Positions 8,659-17,249 of a DNA stretch of 64,000 nt are shown piece by piece. How positions within the stretch are numbered: the stretch's first letter is position 1; every line of letters starts with the position of its first letter. The stretch covers positions 186,001 to 250,000 of the forward strand of contig NZ_KB894494.1 of NCBI RefSeq assembly GCF_000374485.1, given 5' to 3'. The notes under the pieces are model-generated. The model ran no database searches, had not been told where the DNA came from, and saw only the letters and a program-made list of their open reading frames with translations. This DNA comes from Algicola sagamiensis DSM 14643. Lineage in GTDB: Bacteria; Pseudomonadota; Gammaproteobacteria; Enterobacterales; Alteromonadaceae. The position numbers were made by a program, and so were the translations under genes.

Positions 8659-8659
8659 G

Positions 8660-9466
8660 TCAAAACTCATCTAATCGAGGGGATGTATAGCCGACCTTTG
8701 AGTGAGCTATCACATCACGAAAAACTTCATTCCAGTAGGTTTTATCCAAGCGCTCACAATGTGGTGGGCGCGCATTTTCTAACACGACAAAGTTTTCTTC
8801 CATAAATCGAAGGACATCCTTATCTTCAAAAGTAGTGGGCTCTGAACTATCTTTTATTCGCATCACCTGATGCTTCATCGCTTCAATCTTTTGAAAGCAA
8901 TCTGGATTATCAGGGTATACTAACTCTTCTAATAGCTGATCAAAGTTCATTGTTGGCATCATATGGTGCCGGGCTATCCAAAAAGCACATAACTGAGACC
9001 AGATTACCTCAATTTGTGATTGAATTGTCACCGTTTCAACCTCATCAAATTGCCTTGCTCTTTTGAGGTAAGCTGAAAATGCGTGAGCGGGATCAAAACC
9101 TTCTCCTATGTGCAGTTGGAGCCATTGACCAAAATAATCCGGTCCAAGTTGGTGATTAGAAGCCAAACACTCCAATACATTCAGATCACTTTTTGCAGCC
9201 ATGTAGAGCGCTTTTTGAATATCAATCCCATGGAAATGTAATGACTCAGTTTCTTGAATTTCCATTTTTTGTGCTTCGGGGAACACTTGGTAATACCAGG
9301 TCGGTGCATGGGTATAAAGGAATGTCACATGTAATGGCTGTTCCGGCTGACCATATCCCCAGGCACGTGGCCCAACCTCAGCCGCTAACAGGATCTGAAT
9401 CTCCAAATCATACGCTAGCTGATCCAAGCTTTGGATGATATCCGTCTCCTTCAACATCTCTGGCAT
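8660..9466 (-). CDS. COG3541-type nucleotidyltransferase homologue with a degenerate active site
   Basis: A 268-residue cytoplasmic protein. Its first third follows the predicted-nucleotidyltransferase family that includes YcgL-like proteins: EVGPRAWGYGQP (residues 30-41), a FLYTHAPTWYYQ block, then IDIQKALYMAAKSDLNVLEC. In canonical members the motif is GSRAWG...SDYDVRF. Here Ser is replaced by Pro33, and the two metal-binding Asp positions correspond to Pro44 and His46, so nucleotide transfer is unlikely. The second half is helical and ends SPRLDEF. It is convergent with the S9 remnant, with only one base between them. It may be a binding or regulatory derivative. Confidence 0.65.
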   Translation of the reverse strand: MPEMLKETDIIQSLDQLAYDLEIQILLAAEVGPRAWGYGQPEQPLHVTFLYTHAPTWYYQVFPEAQKMEIQETESLHFHGIDIQKALYMAAKSDLNVLECLASNHQLGPDYFGQWLQLHIGEGFDPAHAFSAYLKRARQFDEVETVTIQSQIEVIWSQLCAFWIARHHMMPTMNFDQLLEELVYPDNPDCFQKIEAMKHQVMRIKDSSEPTTFEDKDVLRFMEENFVVLENARPPHCERLDKTYWNEVFRDVIAHSKVGYTSPRLDEF

Positions 9467-9552
9467 ATTGGATTCCTTTAATCACAACCCACACTTTAAT
9501 CGTATATCTTGCGTCTAAATTTTCACGTAAATTTTTCGATGAAATTGTCATA

Positions 9553-10485
9553 ATGAAAAGATACCAGGTGATATCACTGCTCTTAAAATCAATGAAAACT
9601 CACTTCATATGCTTGCCATTTCTGTTGCTGCCTTTTCTGATATATTCAGTTCAGGCTAAAATTCCTCAAGTAGAGTTTCGATTCGAGGGCGCGTTTGAAA
9701 AACCACAAAAAAACAAGCTACGTCAGTGGCTTCGGCATGAGCTCAAGACGGTTCAGCAAGGTGTGGGGTTCTTTCCAGAGCAGCAGATTTTTTTCTTGAT
9801 TAAACGCGCAACACATAACCGAGAGCCTGTTCCCTGGGCATATGTTGAAAGAGCTCAGCCCCCAGGAGTGATTTTCTATGTCTCTCCTACTTTTTCAATG
9901 CAAGCATTCTTGAACGATTGGACAGCGGTTCACGAAATCAGTCATTTATTGATCCCCTATCCGGGCCAATCTGGGACCTGGTTCACGGAAGGACTCGCAA
10001 CTTATTATCAAAATGTACTCCACGCGAGAAGCGGTATCTTAAGTCCAAAACAAGCATGGCAGAAAATTCAGTCAGGATTTCGTAGAGGATTGGCTCAAAC
10101 GAAAAAACAAAAAAGTGATTTTTTACAAGCCAATCAACACATGCATACTTCTCGAAGTTATATGCGTGTCTACTGGACAGGCACTGCATTTTTCCTCGAA
10201 GCAGACTTTCGATTACGAACACAAACACCAGACTGGACGCTCGATCTTGTCCTCAAGGAATTGAATACTTGTTGTCGTCATCAAAGAAAAGTTTGGTCAA
10301 CAGAACTGCTTATCCATCATTTTGACCAGATCTCTCATACAAAGATTTTTTCATCACAATGGCAAGCATTCAAACAAATGAAAGGGTTCCCAGATGTAGA
10401 AAAGTGGTTACTTCTTCAAGATATTTCTCATAGAAAGCAGGAACCAACTCGGGTAATTTCGGCAATATTCGCCCCCCAGAAATGA
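9553..10485 (+). CDS. Secreted zincin metalloprotease-like protein
   Basis: A 310-residue protein with an N-terminal signal sequence (hydrophobic stretch about residues 16-33, ending SVQA). Residues 127-131 are HEISH, the zinc-binding HExxH. A glutamate that could be the third ligand follows at position 146 in GTWFTEGLATYY, the gluzincin arrangement. The rest (about 150-300) is helical and resembles the C-terminal part of small gluzincins, but no named family was recognised. Start could be the first ATG or Met14 (MKTHF), which gives a more typical signal peptide. It is divergent from the nucleotidyltransferase homologue and convergent with the subtilase. Confidence 0.7.
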   Translation: MKRYQVISLLLKSMKTHFICLPFLLLPFLIYSVQAKIPQVEFRFEGAFEKPQKNKLRQWLRHELKTVQQGVGFFPEQQIFFLIKRATHNREPVPWAYVERAQPPGVIFYVSPTFSMQAFLNDWTAVHEISHLLIPYPGQSGTWFTEGLATYYQNVLHARSGILSPKQAWQKIQSGFRRGLAQTKKQKSDFLQANQHMHTSRSYMRVYWTGTAFFLEADFRLRTQTPDWTLDLVLKELNTCCRHQRKVWSTELLIHHFDQISHTKIFSSQWQAFKQMKGFPDVEKWLLLQDISHRKQEPTRVISAIFAPQK

Positions 10486-10518
10486 CCAGAGGGGCAAATA
10501 AAACATATGTGATAAATC

Positions 10519-12819
10519 TTATTCAAATGCCGTCACAAAGTCCAAGTACCAATGGTTGAGTTGTCCGTCATTCATCACATCGGTATCTGAGACTTCCAAG
10601 ACCCATATCCCTTCAACAGGTTCGCCATTCATCTGGCTTAAATGACGCATATCAATCTGTAGGTCTTTTGCTAGACCACCACTGTTTTCTTGAAGTACAA
10701 CGCGTGTTCCTTGTGGTGAAGTTAAGGTAACGACCAAATCATTCCGCCAGCTATGACTGATATCGACACTCACATGCAGAGAACGGATCACCCCACGCTC
10801 TGGGACAGGAATTTCACTGCGGATTGTTGATTTATCCGGTAGTGGTTGAGCAACAGCATTACCCAATGAGAATTTTTGAATGGGAGTGAGGGATCCCGCA
10901 GGGACGGCTCTTGGAAGAAATTGCCAACGCTTCAGCATCCCTTCTCCAAATGGTGATGTATCAATCACTTTTAAGCCCCAAATCCCTGCGGTATTCATTC
11001 CTCGTAATTCTGGCAACAGGTATCGCTTTTGAATATTACTTTTGATCCCACCTGTTTTTTCATGCAGTGTGATCGCTTCACCGTCTGGTGTAATTAATTG
11101 AACAATCAATTCACCCCGCCATAAATGAGCGATATCGACTTCAACTTCAGCATCCCAGATTTCTGCATTCAGTGTAATCGGTAATTCTGCAACCAACCCA
11201 TGTGGGTCATTGTCAGGAATAGGTTTTTCTGGTGTATGAACAAAGTGGAATGGGCGCGTCCCTTTTGGCAATACTTCCAATATCAATGTCCGCTCAACAG
11301 TTAAGTCGCCGCTTTCTCCCACCACCATCAATGTATAGTTATCAACAGGGACAGAGTCATTCACTGTAAATTTAATCTTCGTTTGCTCACCCTCACGCAA
11401 CCTTGCATCATCCAGTGTCGCCGTCACACCATCAGGAATATGCAAGATTGTTAACTTTGCTTCTCCTGACCAGTCAAATAATGAGCGCAAAGATAATGTC
11501 ATTGCACTGTTTGACCCTTGCGCAATCGCATGAATATCGTCAGAAAAGTCGATCACAAAGCTTGGTATTGGATCCGCATATTCTAATGCGCGTGCAAGAT
11601 TTAATCGGCGCCCTTCAGGAACCTTATCGAAAAGATGCGTGAGCTTTTCCGTAGAGTCGTAAAATCGAGAAATCAGCGCTTCTGCGGTCAGATCTGGCTT
11701 TCGTGCTAACATTAACGCGAATGTTCCCGTCACCATTGGCGCAGCCATGGATGTCCCACTTAAGCTTGCATAACTATCTCCAGGAACAGTGGAGTAAATC
11801 CCTGAGCCAGGTGCTGCGACATCAACCGTGACCTGTCCGTAATTAGAGAAGCTCGACAATTGATCAAGACGATCGGTTGATGCAACACTCACTATGTTTT
11901 CTAAGTCATATCCTGATGGAAAATGAATCGTTTGATCTGTATTTCGCCCATCATTCCCCGCAGAAGCAACAAAAATAATATCTGCCTCTGCAGCACGTTG
12001 TATCGCTTCTTTGAGCGTTTGGCTATCTCCACCACCACCCCAACTGGCATTAATCACGCGAATCGGCTGGCCATTGGCTTTGAGTGCGATCATATAATCT
12101 AAACACTTCACTGCATCCGCCACAGATCCAAACCCGCTACTCCCGATAAAGCTGCAACCTACCATCTGCGTTTGCCAGTTTACCCCAACAATGCCTTTTT
12201 CGTTGTTGCCAGTAGCACCAATAATCCCCGCAACATGGGTTCCGTGACGATTTGTATCCATTGGATCAGCAGTATTTTTTAATGCGCTGATCCCGTAAAT
12301 ATCATCAACATAACCGTTTTCATCATCATCGATTTGGTTATTGGGAATTTCATTTGGGTTTACCCAAATATTCGGCGCAAGATCTTCATGCCGATAATCA
12401 ATACCCGAATCAATGATTCCGATGATGACATTTCGACTGCCTTGATGGATCGCCCAAGCGCCAGGTGCATCAATATCCGCACCCACAATACCGCCCGCGG
12501 AGCCATCGTTTTGGAAAGCCCATAAGCGATGAAAGTCGGGATCATTGGGAACATCTTCCTGCTTTAATAGATAGTTTGGCTCGACATAAGCCACATTAGG
12601 CTGTTTTTGATAGTATTGAATCAGCGCCTGCACCGATTGCGTTGATGATGCTTTCACAACTTTTAATGTCGATGAAAGCGATGAGCGTTTCGCTACCGCC
12701 AACGGTGCAGGCGAATGATAACGGACGATCACTGAATCAATCACTGGCTCTGGTGGATCATTTGTTGCTGCAAAGACAAGAGATGGCAAGCAGGCCAACG
12801 CAAAGAGACTTATTTTCAT
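10519..12819 (-). CDS. Secreted subtilisin-like (S8) protease with two C-terminal P-domains
   Basis: A 766-residue exoprotease. The signal peptide ends LVFAA at about residue 18, followed by a propeptide (about 25-90, inhibitor I9-like, with VEPNYLLKQED). The catalytic domain has Asp137 in IIDSG, His192 in RHGTHVAG, oxyanion Asn289 in SAGND and Ser357 in GTSMAAP. Two proprotein-convertase P-type beta-sandwich domains follow, at about 540-640 and 660-764, each with HLWRGELIV/HSWRNDLVV and GIWGLKV/GIWVLEV signatures. P-domains stabilise the protease or bind substrate or cell surface. It is probably secreted through the type II system. An alternative is a surface-retained protease; either way extracellular protein degradation is the likely role. 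Confidence 0.93.
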   Translation of the reverse strand: MKISLFALACLPSLVFAATNDPPEPVIDSVIVRYHSPAPLAVAKRSSLSSTLKVVKASSTQSVQALIQYYQKQPNVAYVEPNYLLKQEDVPNDPDFHRLWAFQNDGSAGGIVGADIDAPGAWAIHQGSRNVIIGIIDSGIDYRHEDLAPNIWVNPNEIPNNQIDDDENGYVDDIYGISALKNTADPMDTNRHGTHVAGIIGATGNNEKGIVGVNWQTQMVGCSFIGSSGFGSVADAVKCLDYMIALKANGQPIRVINASWGGGGDSQTLKEAIQRAAEADIIFVASAGNDGRNTDQTIHFPSGYDLENIVSVASTDRLDQLSSFSNYGQVTVDVAAPGSGIYSTVPGDSYASLSGTSMAAPMVTGTFALMLARKPDLTAEALISRFYDSTEKLTHLFDKVPEGRRLNLARALEYADPIPSFVIDFSDDIHAIAQGSNSAMTLSLRSLFDWSGEAKLTILHIPDGVTATLDDARLREGEQTKIKFTVNDSVPVDNYTLMVVGESGDLTVERTLILEVLPKGTRPFHFVHTPEKPIPDNDPHGLVAELPITLNAEIWDAEVEVDIAHLWRGELIVQLITPDGEAITLHEKTGGIKSNIQKRYLLPELRGMNTAGIWGLKVIDTSPFGEGMLKRWQFLPRAVPAGSLTPIQKFSLGNAVAQPLPDKSTIRSEIPVPERGVIRSLHVSVDISHSWRNDLVVTLTSPQGTRVVLQENSGGLAKDLQIDMRHLSQMNGEPVEGIWVLEVSDTDVMNDGQLNHWYLDFVTAFE

Positions 12820-12909
12820 GTGTATACCTTAGTTTTTATATTGGGTACTTTGAGGATCACACGTTAATGATAATAAGTCTCACTTGCAACAATTTGTTAG
12901 AACTGCCTT

Positions 12910-13692
12910 TTAAAATTGACTACGGATTGTCCATAAATCTGAGAACAAAGGTTGAAAGAGCGTCGTCTTCAAATATTCCGCTCCTGCTGAGCCACCTGTA
13001 CCAGATTTACTGCCTATCGTGCGTTGGACCATTTTGACATGTCGGTAGCGCCACTCCTGCAACCCTTCATCTAAATCAACCAGTGACTCACATAAGCCAG
13101 CCAGATCAGAATGATGCCGATAAACATCCAGTAATAAAGCTTGTAATTCAACACTTTCCTTCGTTGGTTCATCAATTGGCGCTTCAATTACTTCCGCAGG
13201 GATTGCAAAACCCCTTTGTAAAAGCATGCCTAAAAACTCTCGCCAAAGGCTTGGTGCCTGCAAACGCTTTTCTAATTTTGCTAAAATTTCTGGCTCTTCT
13301 TTGAACTGAGTCATAAATCGACGGTCTTTTTTTCCTAGGAAATATTCCAGCTCTCGAAACTGATAGGACTGAAAGCCACTTGAATTAGATAAAAACTTGC
13401 GGAATGAAAGAAACTCAAGTGGGGTCATCGTATCCAAAATATCGACCTGATTGACCATCGTTTTGAGAATTTTAAGCATTCGTTTCAGCGTATGCTGTGC
13501 TTGATTCAGCCGATTTTCTCCCAATAGATGAACCAACTTGCTGCCTTCATGAAGCAACTGCTGGAACCAAAGTTCATAAACTTGGTGAATTGTAATAAAA
13601 AGCAATTCATCATGCTCTGGTCCATCAGAAAGACAATGTTGCAAAGAAATCAGTTCATCGACTTTGAGGTAACTCGCGTAGGTAACATTCAT
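12910..13692 (-). CDS. kynA: Tryptophan 2,3-dioxygenase
   Basis: A 260-residue haem enzyme that opens the indole ring of tryptophan to N-formylkynurenine, the first step of the kynurenine pathway, in the cytoplasm. Family signatures are the TIHQVYELWFQQLLHE helix at about residues 54-69, LEFLSFRKFLSNSSGFQSYQFRE at about 112-134 (substrate and haem pocket), the RHVKMVQRTIGSKSGTGGS loop, whose His is the axial haem ligand, and a C-terminal LFSDLWTIRSQF. Length is close to that of bacterial enzymes. It is transcribed away from the PLP enzyme at 13786, with 93 bp between the starts, suggesting shared control of tryptophan catabolism. Confidence 0.97.
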   Translation of the reverse strand: MNVTYASYLKVDELISLQHCLSDGPEHDELLFITIHQVYELWFQQLLHEGSKLVHLLGENRLNQAQHTLKRMLKILKTMVNQVDILDTMTPLEFLSFRKFLSNSSGFQSYQFRELEYFLGKKDRRFMTQFKEEPEILAKLEKRLQAPSLWREFLGMLLQRGFAIPAEVIEAPIDEPTKESVELQALLLDVYRHHSDLAGLCESLVDLDEGLQEWRYRHVKMVQRTIGSKSGTGGSAGAEYLKTTLFQPLFSDLWTIRSQF

Positions 13693-13785
13693 GGTTTTTT
13701 CTTCTAGTTATTGTAAAGGATCTGGTTGTTTTTCCGTCATTTGCTATGATGGCTTGACTAAAAAATATAATAATCGGGAACAACC

Positions 13786-14937
13786 ATGTACCGCCAGTAC
13801 TACCAACGTTTTTTATCTGCAAACAAAGATGTACAACATTTTTCCTGTCACAGCCATCACTATTGGCCGGATGTAACACGAGATGGCATGCTAGAGTATT
13901 GGGATGATTGTGCCAAATATGTAGACGAAAAATGGAGCCATTTTTTTCAGCATAAAATTCCCCAAACACAAAGGCTGATCGCAGAAAACCTGAATATATC
14001 AAATCCAAGCCAAATCACCTTTGCCCCCAATACGCATGAGTTTGTTTTTCGTCTGCTTTCTTGTCTTGATCTCAGAAAACCGCAACGGATCATTACAACC
14101 GACAGTGAATTTCATACTTTTCAGCGCCAAATAAAGCGACTCAATGAATGGGAAAATATCGAAGTGATAGCAGTACCTCAGTCACCTGTTGAGACTTTCG
14201 AATCTCGATTTTGTGAAGCCTTACATGAAGACGCTGACTTGGTTTTCTTTTCGCATGTTTTCTTTAATTCCGGCCATATTTGTGGTGATCTTGACAAGAT
14301 CGTTAACCACGTCAAAAACTCGGACACGATTGTTGCCATTGATGGCTACCACGGATTTATGGCAATCCCAACAGATTTAGGCAGCATTGAAAACCGTGTA
14401 TTTTATATTGCTGGCGGCTATAAATATGCTCAAGGTGGTGAAGGTTGCTGCTTTATTACTGTTCCTACAAACTGTGCGCTCAGACCTTTGTATACAGGCT
14501 GGTTTGCTGAATTCAATGCACTCGCTGCACCACGTTCTGATCAGGTCGCCTATAGTTCATCTGGATATCGGTTTGCTGGAGCAACAATGGATTATTCTGC
14601 AATCTACAGGCTTCATGCGGTTTTATCGCTGTTTAAAAAAGAAGGGATCAGTGTGTCGCAAATTCACGAATTTATTCAGCAGCGACAACAACTGTTTTTA
14701 GCACATATTGATACATTGGATCATCCCTACCTCAACCGCCAATCACTGCTTTTCCAATCAGCAATGGATCATGGCCATTTCCTCACATTTGTTCTGCCAT
14801 CTGTTGAGATTGCCGATCAGCTACAGCAGCAGTTAAATACACATATGATCCAGACGGACTGCCGTGGAGATAGACTTCGTTTTGGTTTCGCACTGTATCA
14901 TGATGGGGATTATGATCTTCGACAAGCATTTAGCTAA
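13786..14937 (+). CDS. Kynureninase-like PLP enzyme (class V aminotransferase fold)
   Basis: A 383-residue PLP-dependent enzyme. The segment YIAGGYKYAQGGEGCCF, with lysine 213, matches the PLP-binding lysine environment of kynureninases (SYKYLNGGPG type). IVAIDGYHGF near residue 186 supplies the aspartate that contacts the pyridine nitrogen. The N-terminus is unlike classical KynU, lacking the LCGNSLG motif, so substrate assignment rests on context. It is divergent from tryptophan 2,3-dioxygenase, which makes kynureninase activity (kynurenine to anthranilate) the best guess. A kynurenine formamidase is not seen nearby. It could instead be a related lyase acting on another tryptophan metabolite. 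The leader is short, with TATAAT at 13766-13771. Confidence 0.7.
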   Translation: MYRQYYQRFLSANKDVQHFSCHSHHYWPDVTRDGMLEYWDDCAKYVDEKWSHFFQHKIPQTQRLIAENLNISNPSQITFAPNTHEFVFRLLSCLDLRKPQRIITTDSEFHTFQRQIKRLNEWENIEVIAVPQSPVETFESRFCEALHEDADLVFFSHVFFNSGHICGDLDKIVNHVKNSDTIVAIDGYHGFMAIPTDLGSIENRVFYIAGGYKYAQGGEGCCFITVPTNCALRPLYTGWFAEFNALAAPRSDQVAYSSSGYRFAGATMDYSAIYRLHAVLSLFKKEGISVSQIHEFIQQRQQLFLAHIDTLDHPYLNRQSLLFQSAMDHGHFLTFVLPSVEIADQLQQQLNTHMIQTDCRGDRLRFGFALYHDGDYDLRQAFS

Positions 14938-14965
14938 TTCCCTGACTAAGCTAAGTGAGGGAATT
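14936..14965 (+). terminator. Inverted repeat overlapping the end of the kynureninase-like gene
   Basis: AATTCCCT at 14936-14943 pairs with AGGGAATT at 14958-14965, 8 bp each, beginning inside the TAA stop codon. No T tract follows on the plus strand, so it is a possible weak terminator. Confidence 0.45.
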
Positions 14966-15306
14966 GTCCCAACTCGCCAAGAAATGTTTCGATGATAAAA
15001 CGGTATGGTTCTCCTTGATGTTGAACCAGGTTGAGCTGTACTGTTTCACCATTAGCCTGAGAAAAACACTCATATTTTTTTGCAAAACTAGTTCACACAT
15101 TTCTTCGATAGCCCTATTCTCTGGCACAGGGAGGTAGATCCACGAACTCGCCAAAAGCGTTAAACCGATACTTGTGACCTGGGTCAGATCCAAACGGTAA
15201 TCAAAGAAGAGCACCTACGTAAGAATGGCAACAATGGGATCAATATCACAAACAGGAAAACCTATGATGAATCATGATAAAACTAGCTACACAGCTATTT
15301 CACTAC
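14938..15306 (-). other. 369-bp gap with a possible decayed minus-strand ORF
   Basis: On the minus strand an 87-codon reading (14951-15214, starting at GTG) encodes LFFDYRLDLTQVTSIGLTLL and continues to ASWDNSLT. An in-frame TAG lies directly before that GTG, and the same frame continues open upstream for another 16 codons, as if a longer gene were interrupted by one stop. No ribosome-binding site and no recognised family were found. It could be a gene remnant or chance. Confidence 0.25.
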
Positions 15307-16161
15307 TTAGCTTTTATAAAACAGATGCTTCATAGGCAACATGGGTAAGATAATCATTGCAATACCAAGCCAAGTCAGTGCATCAGGAACTTCATCGAAG
15401 CCAATCACACCAATGAGCGCAACGAAGATCAGCCCGGTGTACTCCGCAATTGATATATGAGTCGCAGGCGCACGTCGATACGCCGCTACAGCGCTACCAT
15501 GGTAACCCAACGTAAATAATGAGCTGAGTACAATCAACATCAGTATGCTGATATCCATGGGCTGCCAATAATACACGGCTAAGCCAAGTGATACAGGGAG
15601 TGAGAGTAAACTCGTCCAAAAAAGCGTCGTAACAACGGGCTGACTTTGTGGGATCTTCTTAGAACAGACATGAAACAATGCCAAAGTCGTTGCACAGCCA
15701 AGTGCAAATAAAGCCGCCCAATGAAACTGAGATGGGCGTAATACAATGATAACTCCCATAAACCCAAAGAGTGTACCGAAAACCTTTGTCCAAGGAGGGC
15801 GTTCACCAAGAAATAAGAATGACAATGGGATCATGAGTAGCGGGGCGGCGTAAAAAATGGCATTCGCAGTCGCAAGGGATAAATAAGTCAACGCAACGAC
15901 CATACAGCAGCTTCCAATAATCACCAGATGTGCGCGGAATAACGTGATTTTTAAATTCCCGACGGCTCGGGCTGGAGCACTGTTTTTCTTCCAGATAGGA
16001 AATAAAAGCAGTACACAAATGCACTGTCGGAAAAAAATATATTGGAATGGGGATATTTCTCCCCCCATCATTTTTACGGCAACATCAGAAAAAGAAGCGA
16101 AAATATTGCCAATCACGAGGATCAGCATGGCTATCTGAACTGGTGAAAGCAAGCCACTCAT
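15307..16161 (-). CDS. EamA/DMT-superfamily inner-membrane transporter
   Basis: A 284-residue integral membrane protein with about ten hydrophobic helices arranged as two EamA repeats. The N-terminal repeat begins QIAMLILVIGNIFASFSDV and includes ISPFQYIFFRQCICVLLLFP. The second includes TTLFWTSLLSLPVS and the GLIFVALIGVIGFDEVPDALTWLG signature near the end. Members export or import small metabolites such as amino acids or nucleosides; the substrate here is unknown. Its ATG overlaps the stop of the acetyltransferase gene by 4 bp, so the two form an operon. Confidence 0.88.
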   Translation of the reverse strand: MSGLLSPVQIAMLILVIGNIFASFSDVAVKMMGGEISPFQYIFFRQCICVLLLFPIWKKNSAPARAVGNLKITLFRAHLVIIGSCCMVVALTYLSLATANAIFYAAPLLMIPLSFLFLGERPPWTKVFGTLFGFMGVIIVLRPSQFHWAALFALGCATTLALFHVCSKKIPQSQPVVTTLFWTSLLSLPVSLGLAVYYWQPMDISILMLIVLSSLFTLGYHGSAVAAYRRAPATHISIAEYTGLIFVALIGVIGFDEVPDALTWLGIAMIILPMLPMKHLFYKS

Positions 16162-16610
16162 GATTGATGCAGCCGCATATCCACATGTGGGATCCCATCT
16201 TCAAGGTATACATCGGTAAATGCTTCGAATCCAAAAGATTGATAGAAATTCAATAAATATTCCTGTGCTGCAATTTCAATATCGACACCAGGCCAAAACA
16301 ACTCACATTGTCTGATCGCTTCGCGCATCAACGCCTGCCCTGCTCCCGAGCCTCTCGCATCTGGCGATGTAACTACTCGTCCAATACTCGCTTTCTCAAA
16401 TACACTTCCAGGTGGCATCAGTCGCGCATAAGCAACCAGCTTGTCCTGTTCATACCCACAAAGGTGATAAACACTCGTGAGTTGATCGCGATTGTCTAAG
16501 TCTGAAAATGGACAATCTTGTTCAACAATAAAAACATCCACTCTGAGTTTCAGTAGATCATATAACTGGTGCGTCGTCAGCTGACTAAATGGAAGGCATT
16601 GCCAATTCAT
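16158..16610 (-). CDS. elaA: GNAT acetyltransferase, ElaA family
   Basis: A 150-residue cytoplasmic N-acetyltransferase of the ElaA family. Diagnostic segments are LYDLLKLRVDVFIVEQDCPFSDLD near the N-terminus, VAYARLMPP, IGRVVTSPDARGSGAGQALM (acetyl-CoA binding) and NFYQSFGFEAFTDVYLEDGIPHV near the C-terminus. The start was placed at the ATG at 16610 because MNWQCLPF aligns with ElaA N-termini; the longer reading would add 13 residues. The physiological substrate of ElaA is not established. It overlaps the EamA transporter gene. Confidence 0.9.
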   Translation of the reverse strand: MNWQCLPFSQLTTHQLYDLLKLRVDVFIVEQDCPFSDLDNRDQLTSVYHLCGYEQDKLVAYARLMPPGSVFEKASIGRVVTSPDARGSGAGQALMREAIRQCELFWPGVDIEIAAQEYLLNFYQSFGFEAFTDVYLEDGIPHVDMRLHQS

Positions 16611-16664
16611 GAAAGCGTCTCCGTTAAATAAAAACGACTTTACAGACATTGCGGAACTACCGCA

Positions 16665-17243
16665 TTAACCTTTGTTAAGCTGGCTACGTTTTTTGATTCG
16701 GCTTAAGCTGATTGGTGTGATCCCAAGATAAGATGCGATTTGATAATCTGCCACTTGTTTTTCAAGTTCAGGATATCGTTGGCAAAATTGTTGATATCGT
16801 TCTTCGGGTGAATGAAGCAACATAAAGCGCTCTTTAAACTCTTTATGTAACAATTGTTGTTCTACGATATGACACCAAACACGGGGAAGATGCGCGCGCC
16901 ATTGATGCAATTCATCCACAGATACTTTAAATAAAGTACTCTCAGATAAGGATTCTAGTTGGAATAATGCTGGTTGTGACTTTAACAAGCTTTCAAAACC
17001 AATCAGGAAGTCGTTTTCCCAATAAAACTCTTTGATGAATTGCTTTCCATGATCGGTGAAATAACTCGCCTGACACACACCTTCAATGAGAAAAAATACA
17101 TGTGTCAGCGACTCTCCCTGGCGGATCAGACATGTTTTCGCTGGTATCTGTATTTGCTCCGATTGCTGGAGTATTTCGTTTGCTGTATCTCGATCATGCC
17201 CGAACGCTTGTAACATGGATAGAAGGGATTGTTCGGGCATCAT
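16665..17243 (-). CDS. Crp/Fnr-type cyclic nucleotide-binding domain regulator
   Basis: A 192-residue protein with an N-terminal cyclic-nucleotide-binding-like beta-barrel (about residues 25-120, including KTCLIRQGESLTHVFFLIEG) and a C-terminal helix-turn-helix (QVADYQIASYLGITPISLSRIKK). It lacks a clear cAMP-binding RxS pattern, so the ligand is unknown. The start chosen is the ATG at 17243; a TTG at 17249 lies directly against the sctL stop. Because it directly follows sctL with almost no gap, it may be read from the end of the type III secretion operon. Whether it controls that system is not shown by the sequence. Confidence 0.82.
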   Translation of the reverse strand: MMPEQSLLSMLQAFGHDRDTANEILQQSEQIQIPAKTCLIRQGESLTHVFFLIEGVCQASYFTDHGKQFIKEFYWENDFLIGFESLLKSQPALFQLESLSESTLFKVSVDELHQWRAHLPRVWCHIVEQQLLHKEFKERFMLLHSPEERYQQFCQRYPELEKQVADYQIASYLGITPISLSRIKKRSQLNKG

Positions 17244-17249
17244 GGCCAA

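Noticed and set aside
10471-10500. Terminator between the metalloprotease and subtilase genes
   Set aside because: Only a 5-bp GCCCC/GGGGC pairing around a long loop was found, too weak to list as a feature.
13655-14008. 117-codon minus-strand ORF across the kynA/kynureninase-like divergent region
   Set aside because: It is antisense to the start of the PLP enzyme gene and overlaps the kynA start; both neighbours are well supported.
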